The notes under the pieces are model-generated. The model saw only the letters and a list, made by a program, of their open reading frames with translations. It did no database searches and was not told the DNA's origin. From contig WOUR01000023.1 in the NCBI GenBank assembly GCA_009772935.1, positions 62,001 through 126,000 of the forward strand: a stretch of DNA of 64,000 bases, in the 5' to 3' direction. The DNA comes from Rhodospirillaceae bacterium. Lineage in GTDB: Bacteria; Pseudomonadota; Alphaproteobacteria; Reyranellales; Reyranellaceae. Each line of letters starts with the position of its first letter. Positions within the stretch are counted from its first letter, which is position 1. Below are positions 1 through 8,647 of this stretch, in pieces. A program made the translations under genes and the position numbers.

Positions 1-246
1 GCCCGACGGGTCGATGCGGACGTGCGCCGTATCGCTGCCCTTGAAGCTGCCGGCAGCGCTGGTCACCTGCCACTCGAAGGCTACGGCGCGGTAGAGTTTG
101 GCGTCATCGGCTGAGACGTCGATGGTGCCGACATAGTCGGCCTTCGCCAGAGACGGGTCGCGCAGCCAGCCTTGCGAGAGCGCGACCGCGTAGATGGCGA
201 AGGCTGCGGCCAGCAGGAGCATCGCCCAGCGCGGAACACCGGTCAT
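1..246 (-). CDS. Hypothetical membrane-anchored protein (3' end beyond window)
   Basis: An open frame on the minus strand starts with ATG at 246 and runs 82 codons off the left edge without a stop. The N-terminus (MTGVPRWAMLLLAAAFAIYA) is one hydrophobic segment at about residues 7-24, a signal anchor or uncleaved signal, followed by a polar extracytoplasmic-looking stretch. The start is 15 bp after the stop of the SDR gene upstream on the same strand, so the two are probably co-transcribed. I do not recognise the family. The C-terminus is missing, so function cannot be judged. Confidence 0.5.
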   Translation of the reverse strand, partial: MTGVPRWAMLLLAAAFAIYAVALSQGWLRDPSLAKADYVGTIDVSADDAKLYRAVAFEWQVTSAAGSFKGSDTAHVRIDPSG

Positions 247-261
247 GATGAGTGTGTCCGA

Positions 262-1026
262 TCAGGCGAGGATCGTGGTCAAGCCGCCATCGACCACCAG
301 CGTATGACCGGTGATGTAGCTGCCGGCATCGGACGCCAGCAGCAGCAGCGCTCCGCGCAAATCTTCGGGCTTGCCCCAGCGCCCGGCCGCGGTGCGCCGC
401 TCGAGCATGCCGCTGAAGTCCTTGTTCTGCTGCAGGGGCACGTTGAGCTCGGTCCGGATGTAGCCGGGGGCGATCGCGTTGGCGGTGACGTGCGGTCCGA
501 ACTCGGCCGCCAGGTTCTTGGTGAGGCCGACGAGCCCGTGCTTGGCCGAGACATAGCCCGCGACCGACGCTCGACCGAGGACCGCCATCACCGACGAGAT
601 GTTGACGATGCGGCCATACTTGCGCGCCAGCATGTGACGGCCGACCTCGCGGGCGACGATGAACTGCGAGACGAGGTCGGTTTCGATCACCTTGCGGAAA
701 TCAGCCGTTTCCGTGTGGACGATATCCTGGCGGTGCACGATCCCGGCATTGTTCACCAGCACGTCGATGCGGCGGTGCTTGGCCACGATAGCCGCGACCT
801 TGGCGACGACATCGGCCTCGTCTGTCACATCCATCGCGACCACATGCGCCCGGCCGCCCTTGCGGTCGATGGCGCGGGCGGTCGCGTCGAGTTCCTTCAC
901 CGTGCGGCCGGCGCAGAGCACCGTAGCGCCAGCCTCTGCCAGGGCCAGCGCCATGTCGCGGCCGAGGCCGCGCGAGGCGCCGGTCACGAGCGCCACGCGA
1001 TTTTTCATCGAAAACAGTTCCGCCAT
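262..1026 (-). CDS. SDR family NAD(P)-dependent oxidoreductase
   Basis: A 254-aa classical short-chain dehydrogenase. Seen: cofactor motif TGASRGLG at residues 15-22, D66-V67, NNAG at 92-95, catalytic Ser144 and the Y158-x3-K162 pair, and a C-terminal substrate loop ending VVDGG. Length and motif spacing are those of the FabG/gluconate 5-dehydrogenase type of the family. It would oxidise or reduce a hydroxy or keto group of a small metabolite; the substrate cannot be read from sequence. It is followed 15 bp later by the truncated membrane protein. It is divergent from another SDR at 1108, with about 80 bp between them holding both promoters. Confidence 0.9.
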   Translation of the reverse strand: MAELFSMKNRVALVTGASRGLGRDMALALAEAGATVLCAGRTVKELDATARAIDRKGGRAHVVAMDVTDEADVVAKVAAIVAKHRRIDVLVNNAGIVHRQDIVHTETADFRKVIETDLVSQFIVAREVGRHMLARKYGRIVNISSVMAVLGRASVAGYVSAKHGLVGLTKNLAAEFGPHVTANAIAPGYIRTELNVPLQQNKDFSGMLERRTAAGRWGKPEDLRGALLLLASDAGSYITGHTLVVDGGLTTILA

Positions 1027-1107
1027 GATCCCGCCTAGGTGGGTTTCTTTGCCTTGGGCCCCGATCCTAGCCTATGAAAGCTGTCGCGAGATATCGGGAG
1101 AAACGAC

Positions 1108-1908
1108 ATGGCGAAATCGAACAAAGTGGCGATCGTTACGGGCTCGGCGACCGGACTGGGCGCCTCCTGCGCGCTCGACCTGGCGGAGCGCGGCTGGAAC
1201 GTCGCGATCAACTACACCAAGAGCAAGAAAGAGGCGGACGAGACCTACGAGGTGGTGAAGGCCAAGGGCGTCGAGGCGATCCTCGTCCAGGCCGACATGG
1301 GCCAGGATGCCGACTGCCGGAGGCTCGCCGACGAGACCATGAAGCAGTGGGGCCGCATCGACGGGCTGGTCAACAATGCCGGCACCACCAAGTTCCAGAA
1401 CCAGGGCGACCTCGACGGAGTCACGCCGGAGGATTTCGACCGCATCCTGCGGGTGAACGTGACCGGCCCCTACATGATGAGCCGCGCCGTCTATCCGATG
1501 ATGAAGAAGCAGTGGGAAACCCAGCAGGATCGAGGCTCGATCGTCAACATCTCCTCGATCGCGGGCGTCATGGGGGTCGGCAGCTCGATCCCCTATGCCT
1601 GTTCCAAGGGGGCGCTCAACACCCTGACCCTCACGCTCGCGCGCTGGCTGTCGCCGGCGGTCCGGGTCAACACGGTCTGTCCGGGCTTCATCCAGACGCG
1701 CTGGCTGCTGGGCGGCATGGGCGAGGAGAACTACAACAAGATGAAAATGGGGCAGGAGCAGAACACGCCGCTGCGCCAGGCCGGCACGCCCGAGCAGATG
1801 GCCGAGGCCGTGATGTTCTTCCTGACCAGCGCCAGCAACATCACCGGCGAGTTCCTGATCGTCGACGCTGGCACCCATCTCGCCAGCCTGCCGATGAAGG
1901 CGCGGTAG
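1108..1908 (+). CDS. SDR family oxidoreductase
   Basis: A 266-aa classical SDR. TGSATGLG lies at residues 11-18, NNAG at 89-92, Ser149/150 and Y163-x3-K167 form the active site, and the C-terminus keeps the usual VDAG segment. After beta-2 the residues INYTKS are of the kind seen in NADP(H)-using members, so NADPH is the more likely cofactor (inference). It starts with ATG after a GGGAGAAACGAC leader. The gene is single and convergent with the phosphatase-like gene, with a perfect GC hairpin between them. Substrate unknown. Confidence 0.9.
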   Translation: MAKSNKVAIVTGSATGLGASCALDLAERGWNVAINYTKSKKEADETYEVVKAKGVEAILVQADMGQDADCRRLADETMKQWGRIDGLVNNAGTTKFQNQGDLDGVTPEDFDRILRVNVTGPYMMSRAVYPMMKKQWETQQDRGSIVNISSIAGVMGVGSSIPYACSKGALNTLTLTLARWLSPAVRVNTVCPGFIQTRWLLGGMGEENYNKMKMGQEQNTPLRQAGTPEQMAEAVMFFLTSASNITGEFLIVDAGTHLASLPMKAR

Positions 1909-1928
1909 GACTCTTCAAGACATGATCC

Positions 1929-1950
1929 GGGCGTGGCGGAAGCCACGCCC
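1929..1950. terminator. GC hairpin between convergent genes
   Basis: A perfect 9-bp stem (GGGCGTGGC / GCCACGCCC) with a GGAA tetraloop lies between the stops of two convergent genes (1908 and 1956). There is no T-run on either side, so it is a weak or Rho-assisted bidirectional terminator, or simply a 3'-end-protecting hairpin. Confidence 0.5.
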
Positions 1951-1955
1951 CACGG

Positions 1956-2510
1956 TCAGACCGGAATTTCGTGGCCGCGGCCGATGTTGCGGACTACTTC
2001 CTTGAGGTGCGGCTTTACTTCGAGGAGGGCCTTCCGGTAGGCGACCAGGCCGCGCAGCATGGCGCCGTCCCGCTTCAGCAGCGTGTCGGCGAACTCGACC
2101 ATTCGGGTGTTGGGCCAGCCGTGCTTGCGCAACTCCAGCAGCTTCAGGAAGGCCAGTTCCTCGGTTCCCGGCGCGAACTGCGTCATCAGGATGGCGGCCG
2201 CGGCGGTCGAGCGGGAAATGCCGGCATGGCAATGGACCAGTACATGGCCGTCGGGCCGCATATGAACACGCTCGCCGAAGGCCAGGACCTTCTCGATATG
2301 GGCCTGCGTGCAAGCCTCGAAGCCGGGATACTCCGCCACGACGTCGTCGAAACGGATCAGCTCGTGTTCGAAGCTGGAGTAGGTGTCGAGCGCGGGCGGG
2401 CGCGGCTCGTGCGTGTCGATGATCGACAGGACGTGGCTCACGCCGACGGCGCAATGCTGCGGCAGTTCCGGAATGCCGCAGATCGTGACCTTGAAGGGAG
2501 GGAGTGACAT
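1956..2510 (-). CDS. Tyrosine/dual-specificity phosphatase-like protein
   Basis: A 184-aa protein with the cysteine-phosphatase signature HCHAGISRS at residues 93-101 (nucleophile Cys94, phosphate-binding Arg100). Asp55/56 in an RFDD segment is a candidate general acid. The fold would be the compact dual-specificity type found in many alphaproteobacteria, acting in the cytoplasm since there is no signal peptide. It lies 9 bp downstream of the TauE/SafE permease gene on the same strand and probably shares its transcript with the PldB-like hydrolase. Substrate (protein phosphotyrosine or a small phosphate ester) is unknown. Confidence 0.8.
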   Translation of the reverse strand: MSLPPFKVTICGIPELPQHCAVGVSHVLSIIDTHEPRPPALDTYSSFEHELIRFDDVVAEYPGFEACTQAHIEKVLAFGERVHMRPDGHVLVHCHAGISRSTAAAAILMTQFAPGTEELAFLKLLELRKHGWPNTRMVEFADTLLKRDGAMLRGLVAYRKALLEVKPHLKEVVRNIGRGHEIPV

Positions 2511-2519
2511 GGTTCAACC

Positions 2520-3257
2520 CTACAACAAGCCACGCGCCATGTGCAGCCCGAGGGCCAGCAGCCCCACCAGGAAGACCCGCCGGAACATCTCGGGAGACAG
2601 GGCATTGCGAGATTTCTGGCCGAGCCAGACGCCGATAGAGGTCGGCACGATGGCGGCGATGCCGCCCACGACGTTGGTGGCATCGAATGCGCCCTGGCGA
2701 AACAGGGCGAAGGTGAGCGCGCCGATCAGGAAGATGAAGAGGATGCCCAGTGCCTGGACGAGATCGTTCTTGTCGAGGTCCAGCGACTGCATGTAGGGCA
2801 GGAACGGTACCGCCGCGATACCGGTGAAGCCGGCGACGGCGCCGCTGGCTGCGCCCATCAGGGGGTTCATCCAGCGTTCCGCTCGGCGCGACACCCGCGG
2901 GCGCCATGCTAGGAGCACGATGGTCGAATAGGCAGCCAGCATTACCCCCAGCCATGCCGAGGCCTGGGCCGAGCCGAGCTTGTCCAGGGTCGCGGCGACG
3001 AGGATCAGGGTCAGGGTTGCGGTCAGGGCGAGCGTCCAGAAACGGCGGAACAGCCGCAGCAGGCCGGGGCCGTAGCCGGCCTGCCAGACGTTCGTGACCA
3101 GTGTCGGGATGGTCATGATGGCCAGCGCGTCCCCGAGTGGCACGGCCAGGGTCATCAGGCCGACGGCGATCGGCGGCAGGCCGATGCCGACCGCTCCCTT
3201 GGCGATGCCGGCGACGATGAAGGCTACGAAGATCACCAGGATCTGGACTTCGGTCAT
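2520..3257 (-). CDS. TauE/SafE family sulfite/organosulfonate exporter-like permease
   Basis: A 245-aa integral membrane protein with about seven to eight hydrophobic segments from residue 4 to the C-terminus and glycine-rich turns (AGIAKGAVGIGLPP near residue 16, GAASGAVAGFTGIAAVPFLP around 135-155). The pairwise repeated GxxxG architecture is that of TauE/SafE permeases (DUF81), which move small anions such as sulfite or sulfoacetate out of the cell. Its start codon overlaps the stop of the upstream hydrolase (TGATG), a sign of translational coupling. The transported anion cannot be deduced. Confidence 0.85.
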   Translation of the reverse strand: MTEVQILVIFVAFIVAGIAKGAVGIGLPPIAVGLMTLAVPLGDALAIMTIPTLVTNVWQAGYGPGLLRLFRRFWTLALTATLTLILVAATLDKLGSAQASAWLGVMLAAYSTIVLLAWRPRVSRRAERWMNPLMGAASGAVAGFTGIAAVPFLPYMQSLDLDKNDLVQALGILFIFLIGALTFALFRQGAFDATNVVGGIAAIVPTSIGVWLGQKSRNALSPEMFRRVFLVGLLALGLHMARGLL

Positions 3258-4225
3258 CAGCTCAGCACGCCCTTCACCAGCCGGTCGAACGCCTCCCAGA
3301 ACAGGGCCCGGATCTCGTCGGTCTCCATCATGATCTCGTGGCGGGCATGGCCGATCGTGAAGTGCTGGCCGTGCTTCAGCCGGGCCACCAGCGGGGCGTG
3401 GGATCGGGAGTCGATCAGCCTGTCCTCGCCGGCGGTGATGACGAGGAGCGGAATGTCGATGCGCTCGAGATAGCCGGGGGCGTGGACGGCTGCCATCGAC
3501 CGGACGGCCTGTCGGGACCAGCCGAGCGTCGGGCCGCCCAGCGTGAGCCGCGGATCGGCGGTGAACCAGTCCTCGGTGAAGCGATACCGGCGCTCGTCAT
3601 GGGTCACGAAGTTTGATGCGAATTCCCGGGCCAGCAGGACGAAGGGACCGGTCCCGAACAGGTAGCGTTCCTCGACGGCGGGGACCTCCGGCATGATCAT
3701 CAGGACCGACCGCAACATCGCCTCGCGCCGAAGCGCAGTCATGGGAGCCACGAACAGGGCGGCAGAGAAGGGACCGCTCCCGTTCTCGGCCATCTCGCGC
3801 ATCATGATGTGGCTGCCCATCGAATGGCAGAGGGCGAGCACGGGGCGCGGCGCTTCGGGCGAAACGACGGTTTCGAGGAACAGCCGAAGGTCGGCCATGT
3901 AGGTGGCGAACGTGTCGATGTGCCCCTTGCCGCGATCCGGCAAGGGCCTGTCGGAAAGGCCCTGACCGCGCCAGTCGATGGCAGCGACCGCAAAGCCCCG
4001 CTCCAGCAGTTCGCCCGCCACTTCCGTGGCGTACTTCTCGATGAATTCGCCACGCCCGGTCAGGATGACGACGGTGCCGCGCGGGACGCCCAGGGCATTC
4101 CACCAAGCGTAACGGAGCCGCGCGCCCGCGCGCTCAAGGAAGCCGAAACGATCTGCTGCGCGATAAGTTGCGCCTAGAGAGGGAGGGACCGCAGCGGGCG
4201 CTGCGGCGGAGGCCTGATTGGTCAT
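3257..4225 (-). CDS. Alpha/beta hydrolase, lysophospholipase (PldB-like)
   Basis: A 322-aa serine hydrolase of the S33/monoglyceride lipase type. Seen from the start at 4225: RGxGxF oxyanion region near residue 58, DWRGQGLS at 84-91, nucleophile elbow CHSMG with Ser135, an Asp in AGEDRLIDS and the His in ARHEI, a motif typical of lysophospholipase L2 (PldB). The usual first Gly of GxSxG is Cys here. An in-frame ATG at 4291 would add 22 residues; I prefer 4225 because the protein aligns with the family only after it. It would cleave lysophospholipids or other monoacyl esters. First gene of a three-gene minus-strand operon with the permease and the phosphatase. Confidence 0.85.
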   Translation of the reverse strand: MTNQASAAAPAAVPPSLGATYRAADRFGFLERAGARLRYAWWNALGVPRGTVVILTGRGEFIEKYATEVAGELLERGFAVAAIDWRGQGLSDRPLPDRGKGHIDTFATYMADLRLFLETVVSPEAPRPVLALCHSMGSHIMMREMAENGSGPFSAALFVAPMTALRREAMLRSVLMIMPEVPAVEERYLFGTGPFVLLAREFASNFVTHDERRYRFTEDWFTADPRLTLGGPTLGWSRQAVRSMAAVHAPGYLERIDIPLLVITAGEDRLIDSRSHAPLVARLKHGQHFTIGHARHEIMMETDEIRALFWEAFDRLVKGVLS

Positions 4226-4554
4226 GGTTTGTGGCGTTTTGACGAAGTGCAGGCGACAAGGCCAGCGACAATTGGGCATTTTAGCCATCATCGCGCAGGG
4301 TCTCTTTACCGTACCCGGAGCCGCAGGCTATAGATCACAGCGTCGCCTCACCGGCTGCGAAGGGTCGCAGCCGAGGAAATCGGGCGCAAGGAAACCTCGA
4401 AGAGGTCCGCCGCACTGCGTGGTAGTCGGCTCGCTGCAAGAGTCGATCCGGGCACGGTCCTTGCGTCGACGATTGTCGTCCGCAGGAGACATGCGACCGC
4501 GATCCCGAAGCGAGCGTCAACCACCGGCGGATTTGTCGGAGTGATCGTCCCTCT
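4226..4554. other. Intergenic region without a clear gene
   Basis: These 329 bp separate the divergent hydrolase and glucan synthase genes. Open frames present are antisense or extensions of neighbours and show no recognisable protein. It must hold both promoters; I could not identify confident -35/-10 boxes. If the hydrolase used its upstream ATG, the first 66 bp would be coding. Confidence 0.5.
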
Positions 4555-7347
4555 ATGATTCGTCGGGGCCTGGTTCTACTCACCGTCGTCGCGGCCACAA
4601 TGGTCGGATGGCGTCTGCTGGACAGTCGTGTGACGGCGGCCGAGGTGGAAGGGCCCCTCCATGGCGTCACCTATGCTCCCTGGGGCAAGGACCAGGATCC
4701 GCTGGCCGGCAAGGCGAGCGGCATCTGGAGCTTCCTGCGCACGGCGGTGAATGACGCTCCCCAACCGCAGATCAAGCCACGCAAGGACCAGATCGAGCGC
4801 GACTTCGCGATGCTCGGCGGCAAGGTGAGCTACGTCCGTACCTATCGCACCACGGACGGCGGGGATTCGATGCCGGCCCTGGCCACCAGGTACGGCCTCA
4901 AGCTGGTGCCCGGTGCCTGGATCTACAGCCCCAACGAAGCCAAGCTGCAGTTCGGCCGCGAGGCGAGCGAGGTCAATGCCGAGGAGACCGGCGCGTTGAT
5001 CCGCATGGCCAACCAGAATCCCGGCATTGAGCGCGTCCTTGTCGGCAACGAGAACATCCTTCGTTTCGACGGCGAGAAGGACCTGCGCAGCCCCAACGCC
5101 GTCAGCCCTGCTCAGCTCATCCGCGAGATCCGCAACGTCAAGCGCAACGTCAAGGTCCCAGTCAGCACCGCCGAACCCTGGCACATCTGGGAACGCTATC
5201 CGGAGCTCGCGCGTGAGGTCGACTACCTGGCCGTCCACATCCTGCCCTACTGGGACGAGCAGTCGAGCTCGACGCCGCTCGAATATGTGAAGGAAAAGAT
5301 CGGGCTGCTGCGCAAACTCTACCCGAACAAGAACATAATCGTCACCGAGGTCGGCTGGCCGTCGAACGGCGCCGCGCGCCGCAGCCCCGGTTCAGGGGTC
5401 GTGAAGTATGCGACGCCAGCCGAGCAGGCCAGGAACGTGCGTGACATGGTGGCGTGGCTGCGCTCGCAGAACATCGACACCTTCGTCGTCGAGGCCGTCG
5501 ACCAACCGTGGAAGTCCTACGACCTGGAAGGCAAGGCGGGCGGCTACTGGGGCCTCTGGAACGCCGACCGGCAGCAGAAGTTCGCCTGGACCGGCTCGAT
5601 CGAGACCTTCCCGCAATGGCTCTCCTGCGCTGCCTGGTCGCTGGCGGCGTCGCTGCCGCTGATGCTGCTTTTCCTGTGGCGCTGGCCGCGGCTCGGCATG
5701 GTGGGGCAGGTGGGCTTCTGCGCCCTGGTGGCCCTGTCGGCGAGCGCCGTGGCCTATGGGGCCTCCGTCGCCGCCGGCACCTACATGGTCGCCTCCGAGA
5801 TGGTGGGCTGGGGCGTGCTGGCTTTCTTCCTGGTGGCCAGCCTCGGTATGGCGCTGGTGCAGGCGCTCGAGATGGCCGAGACGATCTGGCGCGGCCGCTG
5901 GACGCGCGAGGCGCTGCCGGCGGCGGAGATGATTGCCCGCCAGCCGGCGGACCGCGACTGGCCCAAGGTCTCGCTGCATCTGGCGATCTGCAACGAGCCA
6001 CCGTCGATGGTCATGCAGACGCTCGATTCTCTGGCCGCGCTCGACTACCCGAATTTCGAAGTCATCGTCATCGACAACAACACCAAGGATCCGGCGGTGT
6101 GGCGGCCGGTGCAGGACTACTGCGCCCAGCTCGGCGAGCGTTTCAAGTTCTTCCATTTCGACGTCATGAAGGGCTTCAAGGCCGGCGCGCTCAACTTCGT
6201 GCTCAGCCAGACCGCCCCCGACGCCAAGGTGATCGGCGTCATCGACAGCGACTATATGGTGCGCCAGGACTGGCTGAAGGCGCTGGTGCCTTATTTTGAC
6301 GATGCCAAAATCAGCTATGTGCAGGCGCCTCAGGACCACCGCGACTGGCGCGGCGACCGGTTCAAGGAAATGCTGAACTGGGAATATGCCGGCTTCTTCG
6401 ACATCGGCATGTGCCTGCGCAACGAATACGACGCCATCATCCAGCACGGGACGATGACGCTGGTCCGCCGCTCCTGCATGGAGGAGATGGGCGGCTGGGC
6501 GACCTGGTGCATCACCGAGGACACCGAGCTCGGCCTGCGCCTGATGGAAAACGGCTATGGCGCCATGTACAGCCGCGAGCGCTTCGGCCACGGCCTGACG
6601 CCGGATCATTTCTCCGGCTACAAGAAGCAGCGCTTCCGGTGGGCCTATGGCGCCATGCAGATCATGAAGGCGCATGCCGGCAAGATGTTCTTCGGCGATA
6701 CCAAGCTGACCTTTTGGCAGAAGTACCACTTCGTGGCGGGCTGGCTGCCCTGGTTCGCCGATGCGCTGAACCTCATCTTCACCTGGGCGGGCCTGGCCTG
6801 GGTGCTGGCGGTCGTCCTGCCGCCGTTGTTCGGCATGAAGCCTGTCGGTCTGCCGCCGGCCGAGTTCATCGCGCCGACCATCGGAATCTTCGTTTTCAAG
6901 CTGCTCTATTCGTTTGGCCTGTATTTCGACCGGGTGCGCTGCACCTTCCGCCAGAGCATCGGCGCCTCCCTGGCAGGGCTGGCGCTGACCTATACGGTGG
7001 GACGGGCGGTGATCTACGGGTTGGCGACCAGCCGGCTGCCGTTCATGCGCACCCCCAAGATGGACGAGCGCGCAACCCTCGGCATGGCGATCGGCATGGC
7101 GCGTGGCGAGGCGATCCTGGCAGCGCTGCTATGGGTCGCCGCGGCGGTGTTGTGGTTCGGCAACGGTGTCGTCGACCCCGAGGCGCGCCTGTGGTCTCTA
7201 TTCATGATCGTGCAGTCGCTGCCCTACGCGGCCGCCGTGTACGTCTCCATGGTGAACGCCGTGGAGCAGATGCGGCATGCCGAGCCGGTGTTCGAGGCAC
7301 CGGCTTCGGCGCCGGCGACAGACCCCGCCATGCAACCCGCGCAGTAG
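4555..7347 (+). CDS. Membrane beta-glucan synthase: GH17-like domain fused to GT2 glycosyltransferase
   Basis: A 930-aa fusion. Residues 1-20 are a signal anchor. Residues ~35-345 form a GH17 (beta-1,3-glucanase/transglucosylase) domain: acid/base Glu166 in VGNEN and nucleophile Glu265 in TEVGWPSNG. Membrane segments follow at ~360-425. Residues ~470-720 form a processive GT2 domain: D564-x-D566 in IDSDYM, Glu655-Asp656 in CITEDTELG, and Q692-x2-R695-W696. Further membrane helices lie at ~735-900. NdvB of Pseudomonas aeruginosa and rhizobial Ndv proteins share this design and make cyclic or linear beta-(1,3)/(1,6)-glucans of the periplasm. The GT2 part would polymerise UDP-glucose in the cytosol and the GH17 part remodel or cyclise the chain outside (inference). 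Single gene. Confidence 0.9.
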   Translation: MIRRGLVLLTVVAATMVGWRLLDSRVTAAEVEGPLHGVTYAPWGKDQDPLAGKASGIWSFLRTAVNDAPQPQIKPRKDQIERDFAMLGGKVSYVRTYRTTDGGDSMPALATRYGLKLVPGAWIYSPNEAKLQFGREASEVNAEETGALIRMANQNPGIERVLVGNENILRFDGEKDLRSPNAVSPAQLIREIRNVKRNVKVPVSTAEPWHIWERYPELAREVDYLAVHILPYWDEQSSSTPLEYVKEKIGLLRKLYPNKNIIVTEVGWPSNGAARRSPGSGVVKYATPAEQARNVRDMVAWLRSQNIDTFVVEAVDQPWKSYDLEGKAGGYWGLWNADRQQKFAWTGSIETFPQWLSCAAWSLAASLPLMLLFLWRWPRLGMVGQVGFCALVALSASAVAYGASVAAGTYMVASEMVGWGVLAFFLVASLGMALVQALEMAETIWRGRWTREALPAAEMIARQPADRDWPKVSLHLAICNEPPSMVMQTLDSLAALDYPNFEVIVIDNNTKDPAVWRPVQDYCAQLGERFKFFHFDVMKGFKAGALNFVLSQTAPDAKVIGVIDSDYMVRQDWLKALVPYFDDAKISYVQAPQDHRDWRGDRFKEMLNWEYAGFFDIGMCLRNEYDAIIQHGTMTLVRRSCMEEMGGWATWCITEDTELGLRLMENGYGAMYSRERFGHGLTPDHFSGYKKQRFRWAYGAMQIMKAHAGKMFFGDTKLTFWQKYHFVAGWLPWFADALNLIFTWAGLAWVLAVVLPPLFGMKPVGLPPAEFIAPTIGIFVFKLLYSFGLYFDRVRCTFRQSIGASLAGLALTYTVGRAVIYGLATSRLPFMRTPKMDERATLGMAIGMARGEAILAALLWVAAAVLWFGNGVVDPEARLWSLFMIVQSLPYAAAVYVSMVNAVEQMRHAEPVFEAPASAPATDPAMQPAQ

Positions 7348-7400
7348 GGAGCGGCTGCTTTTTCCTGTCGACTTGGAAAGGCGTCTGTTAGCGTTCTGCC

Positions 7401-8021
7401 ATGCCCCCGATCGAGACTCGTGACGAAAGCGGCTCGCGCGCCGGCACTGCCCTTTTCCTGAAACGGTGGCTCCGCCGGCCGTTTGCGGTGGGGGCCGTCG
7501 TACCGAGCGGGCGCCTGCTGGCCGAGGCCATGGCGCGGACGACCTTCGCGGAGATGAAGGGCCGCGAGGGCCACGTGATCGAGCTGGGCGCCGGCACGGG
7601 CGAGGTGACTAAGGCGCTCCTGGCGGCAGGCATTCCCCCCGAACGGCTTGCGCTGGTCGAGCGCGATCCCGAACTCGCGTCGTTCTTGCGTCGGCATTTC
7701 GCCGGGCCCCGGATCGTCGAAGGCGATGCTGCCAGGCTGTCGAAGATCCTTGCAGAGCAGGGGATCGGCTCGGTGTCGGCGGTCGTGTCGAGCCTGCCGC
7801 TGCTGTCGCTTCCCGCAGACGTGGTGCGCGGTATCGTGGAAGGCGTGTTCGACGCCTTGCCGCGCGGTGGCGCGCTCGTACAGTTCACCTACGGTCCGGC
7901 ACAGCCGGTGCCGCGCAGCCTGTCCCAGGCCTTGCGGCTGGTCGGTACGCGTGGTCCGCGCATCTGGCGCAACATACCCCCCGCCGTCGTCTGGACATTT
8001 CGGAGGTCCCCCGGCCCGTGA
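7401..8021 (+). CDS. pmtA: Phospholipid N-methyltransferase (PmtA-like)
   Basis: A 206-aa class I SAM-dependent methyltransferase. SAM motif I VIELGAGTGEVT lies at residues 59-70 and the ribose-binding acid Glu87 in VERD. The N-terminal segment FLKRWLRRPFAVGAVVPSGR (19-38) is characteristic of Rhodobacter/Sinorhizobium-type PmtA, an amphipathic membrane-binding region just before the fold. These enzymes methylate phosphatidylethanolamine towards phosphatidylcholine on the inner membrane. The stop overlaps the GTG start of the Nudix gene, so the two are translationally coupled. Related proteins are sometimes labelled rRNA adenine methylases; the N-terminus argues against that. Confidence 0.8.
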   Translation: MPPIETRDESGSRAGTALFLKRWLRRPFAVGAVVPSGRLLAEAMARTTFAEMKGREGHVIELGAGTGEVTKALLAAGIPPERLALVERDPELASFLRRHFAGPRIVEGDAARLSKILAEQGIGSVSAVVSSLPLLSLPADVVRGIVEGVFDALPRGGALVQFTYGPAQPVPRSLSQALRLVGTRGPRIWRNIPPAVVWTFRRSPGP

Positions 8022-8647
8022 ACCCGATTCCCCTGGATGAGGCCCTGCGCACCCGGGTCACGGAGCATCTTGGGCGTTTCGACCTGCGCCGGCGCGTCGA
8101 TGCCGGCGGTCTCAAGCGAGCCGCGGTGGCCATTGTCATCGCTGAAGGGGACGAGCCCGGCGAGGCCGCCTTCCTGCTGACCAGGCGTACCCCCAAACTG
8201 CGAGCCCATGGTGGCCAGTGGGCCCTGCCGGGCGGGCGGGTCGATCCCGGCGAGACGATCGAGCAGACCGCGCTGCGCGAGCTGCACGAGGAACTGGGCG
8301 TGCTGGCCTCCACCGACGACATCCTGGGGACGCTCGACGACTATCCCACCCGGTCGGGCTACCTGATCGCGCCGGTGGTGGTGTGGGCGCCCGGCGTTAC
8401 GCTGACGCCCAATCCGTCTGAAGTGGCCGACGCCTACCGGATCGGCTGCGGAGAACTCTTTCGCGATGGCTCGCCTGAGATCCTCGCGATCGAGGAATCC
8501 GACCGCCCGATCATCCGCCTGCCGCTGCCCGTCGCGACAGTGAATGCCCCGACGGCGGCTGTGCTGTTCCAGTTCCGGGAAGTGGCGCTGGCCGGCCGCG
8601 ACACGCGAGTCGACCACTACGAACAACCGGTCTTCGCCTGGCGTTAG
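8018..8647 (+). CDS. Nudix hydrolase, CoA pyrophosphatase type
   Basis: A 209-aa Nudix protein. The Nudix box runs from G73 through E79 to R87-E88-x2-E91-E92-x-G94. Immediately before it is LLTRRTPKLRAHGGQWALPG (53-72), the extra signature of the CoA pyrophosphatase (UPF0035) group, which splits CoA into 3',5'-ADP and phosphopantetheine. The start is GTG at 8018 with a CGGAGG ribosome-binding site at 8001-8006, and it overlaps the pmtA stop by 4 bp. Its last bases also overlap the stop of the convergent MaoC gene. Confidence 0.88.
   Translation: MNPIPLDEALRTRVTEHLGRFDLRRRVDAGGLKRAAVAIVIAEGDEPGEAAFLLTRRTPKLRAHGGQWALPGGRVDPGETIEQTALRELHEELGVLASTDDILGTLDDYPTRSGYLIAPVVVWAPGVTLTPNPSEVADAYRIGCGELFRDGSPEILAIEESDRPIIRLPLPVATVNAPTAAVLFQFREVALAGRDTRVDHYEQPVFAWR

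Noticed and set aside
4335-4670. Antisense open frame upstream of the glucan synthase
   Set aside because: Overlaps the real signal anchor of the synthase and has no family features.
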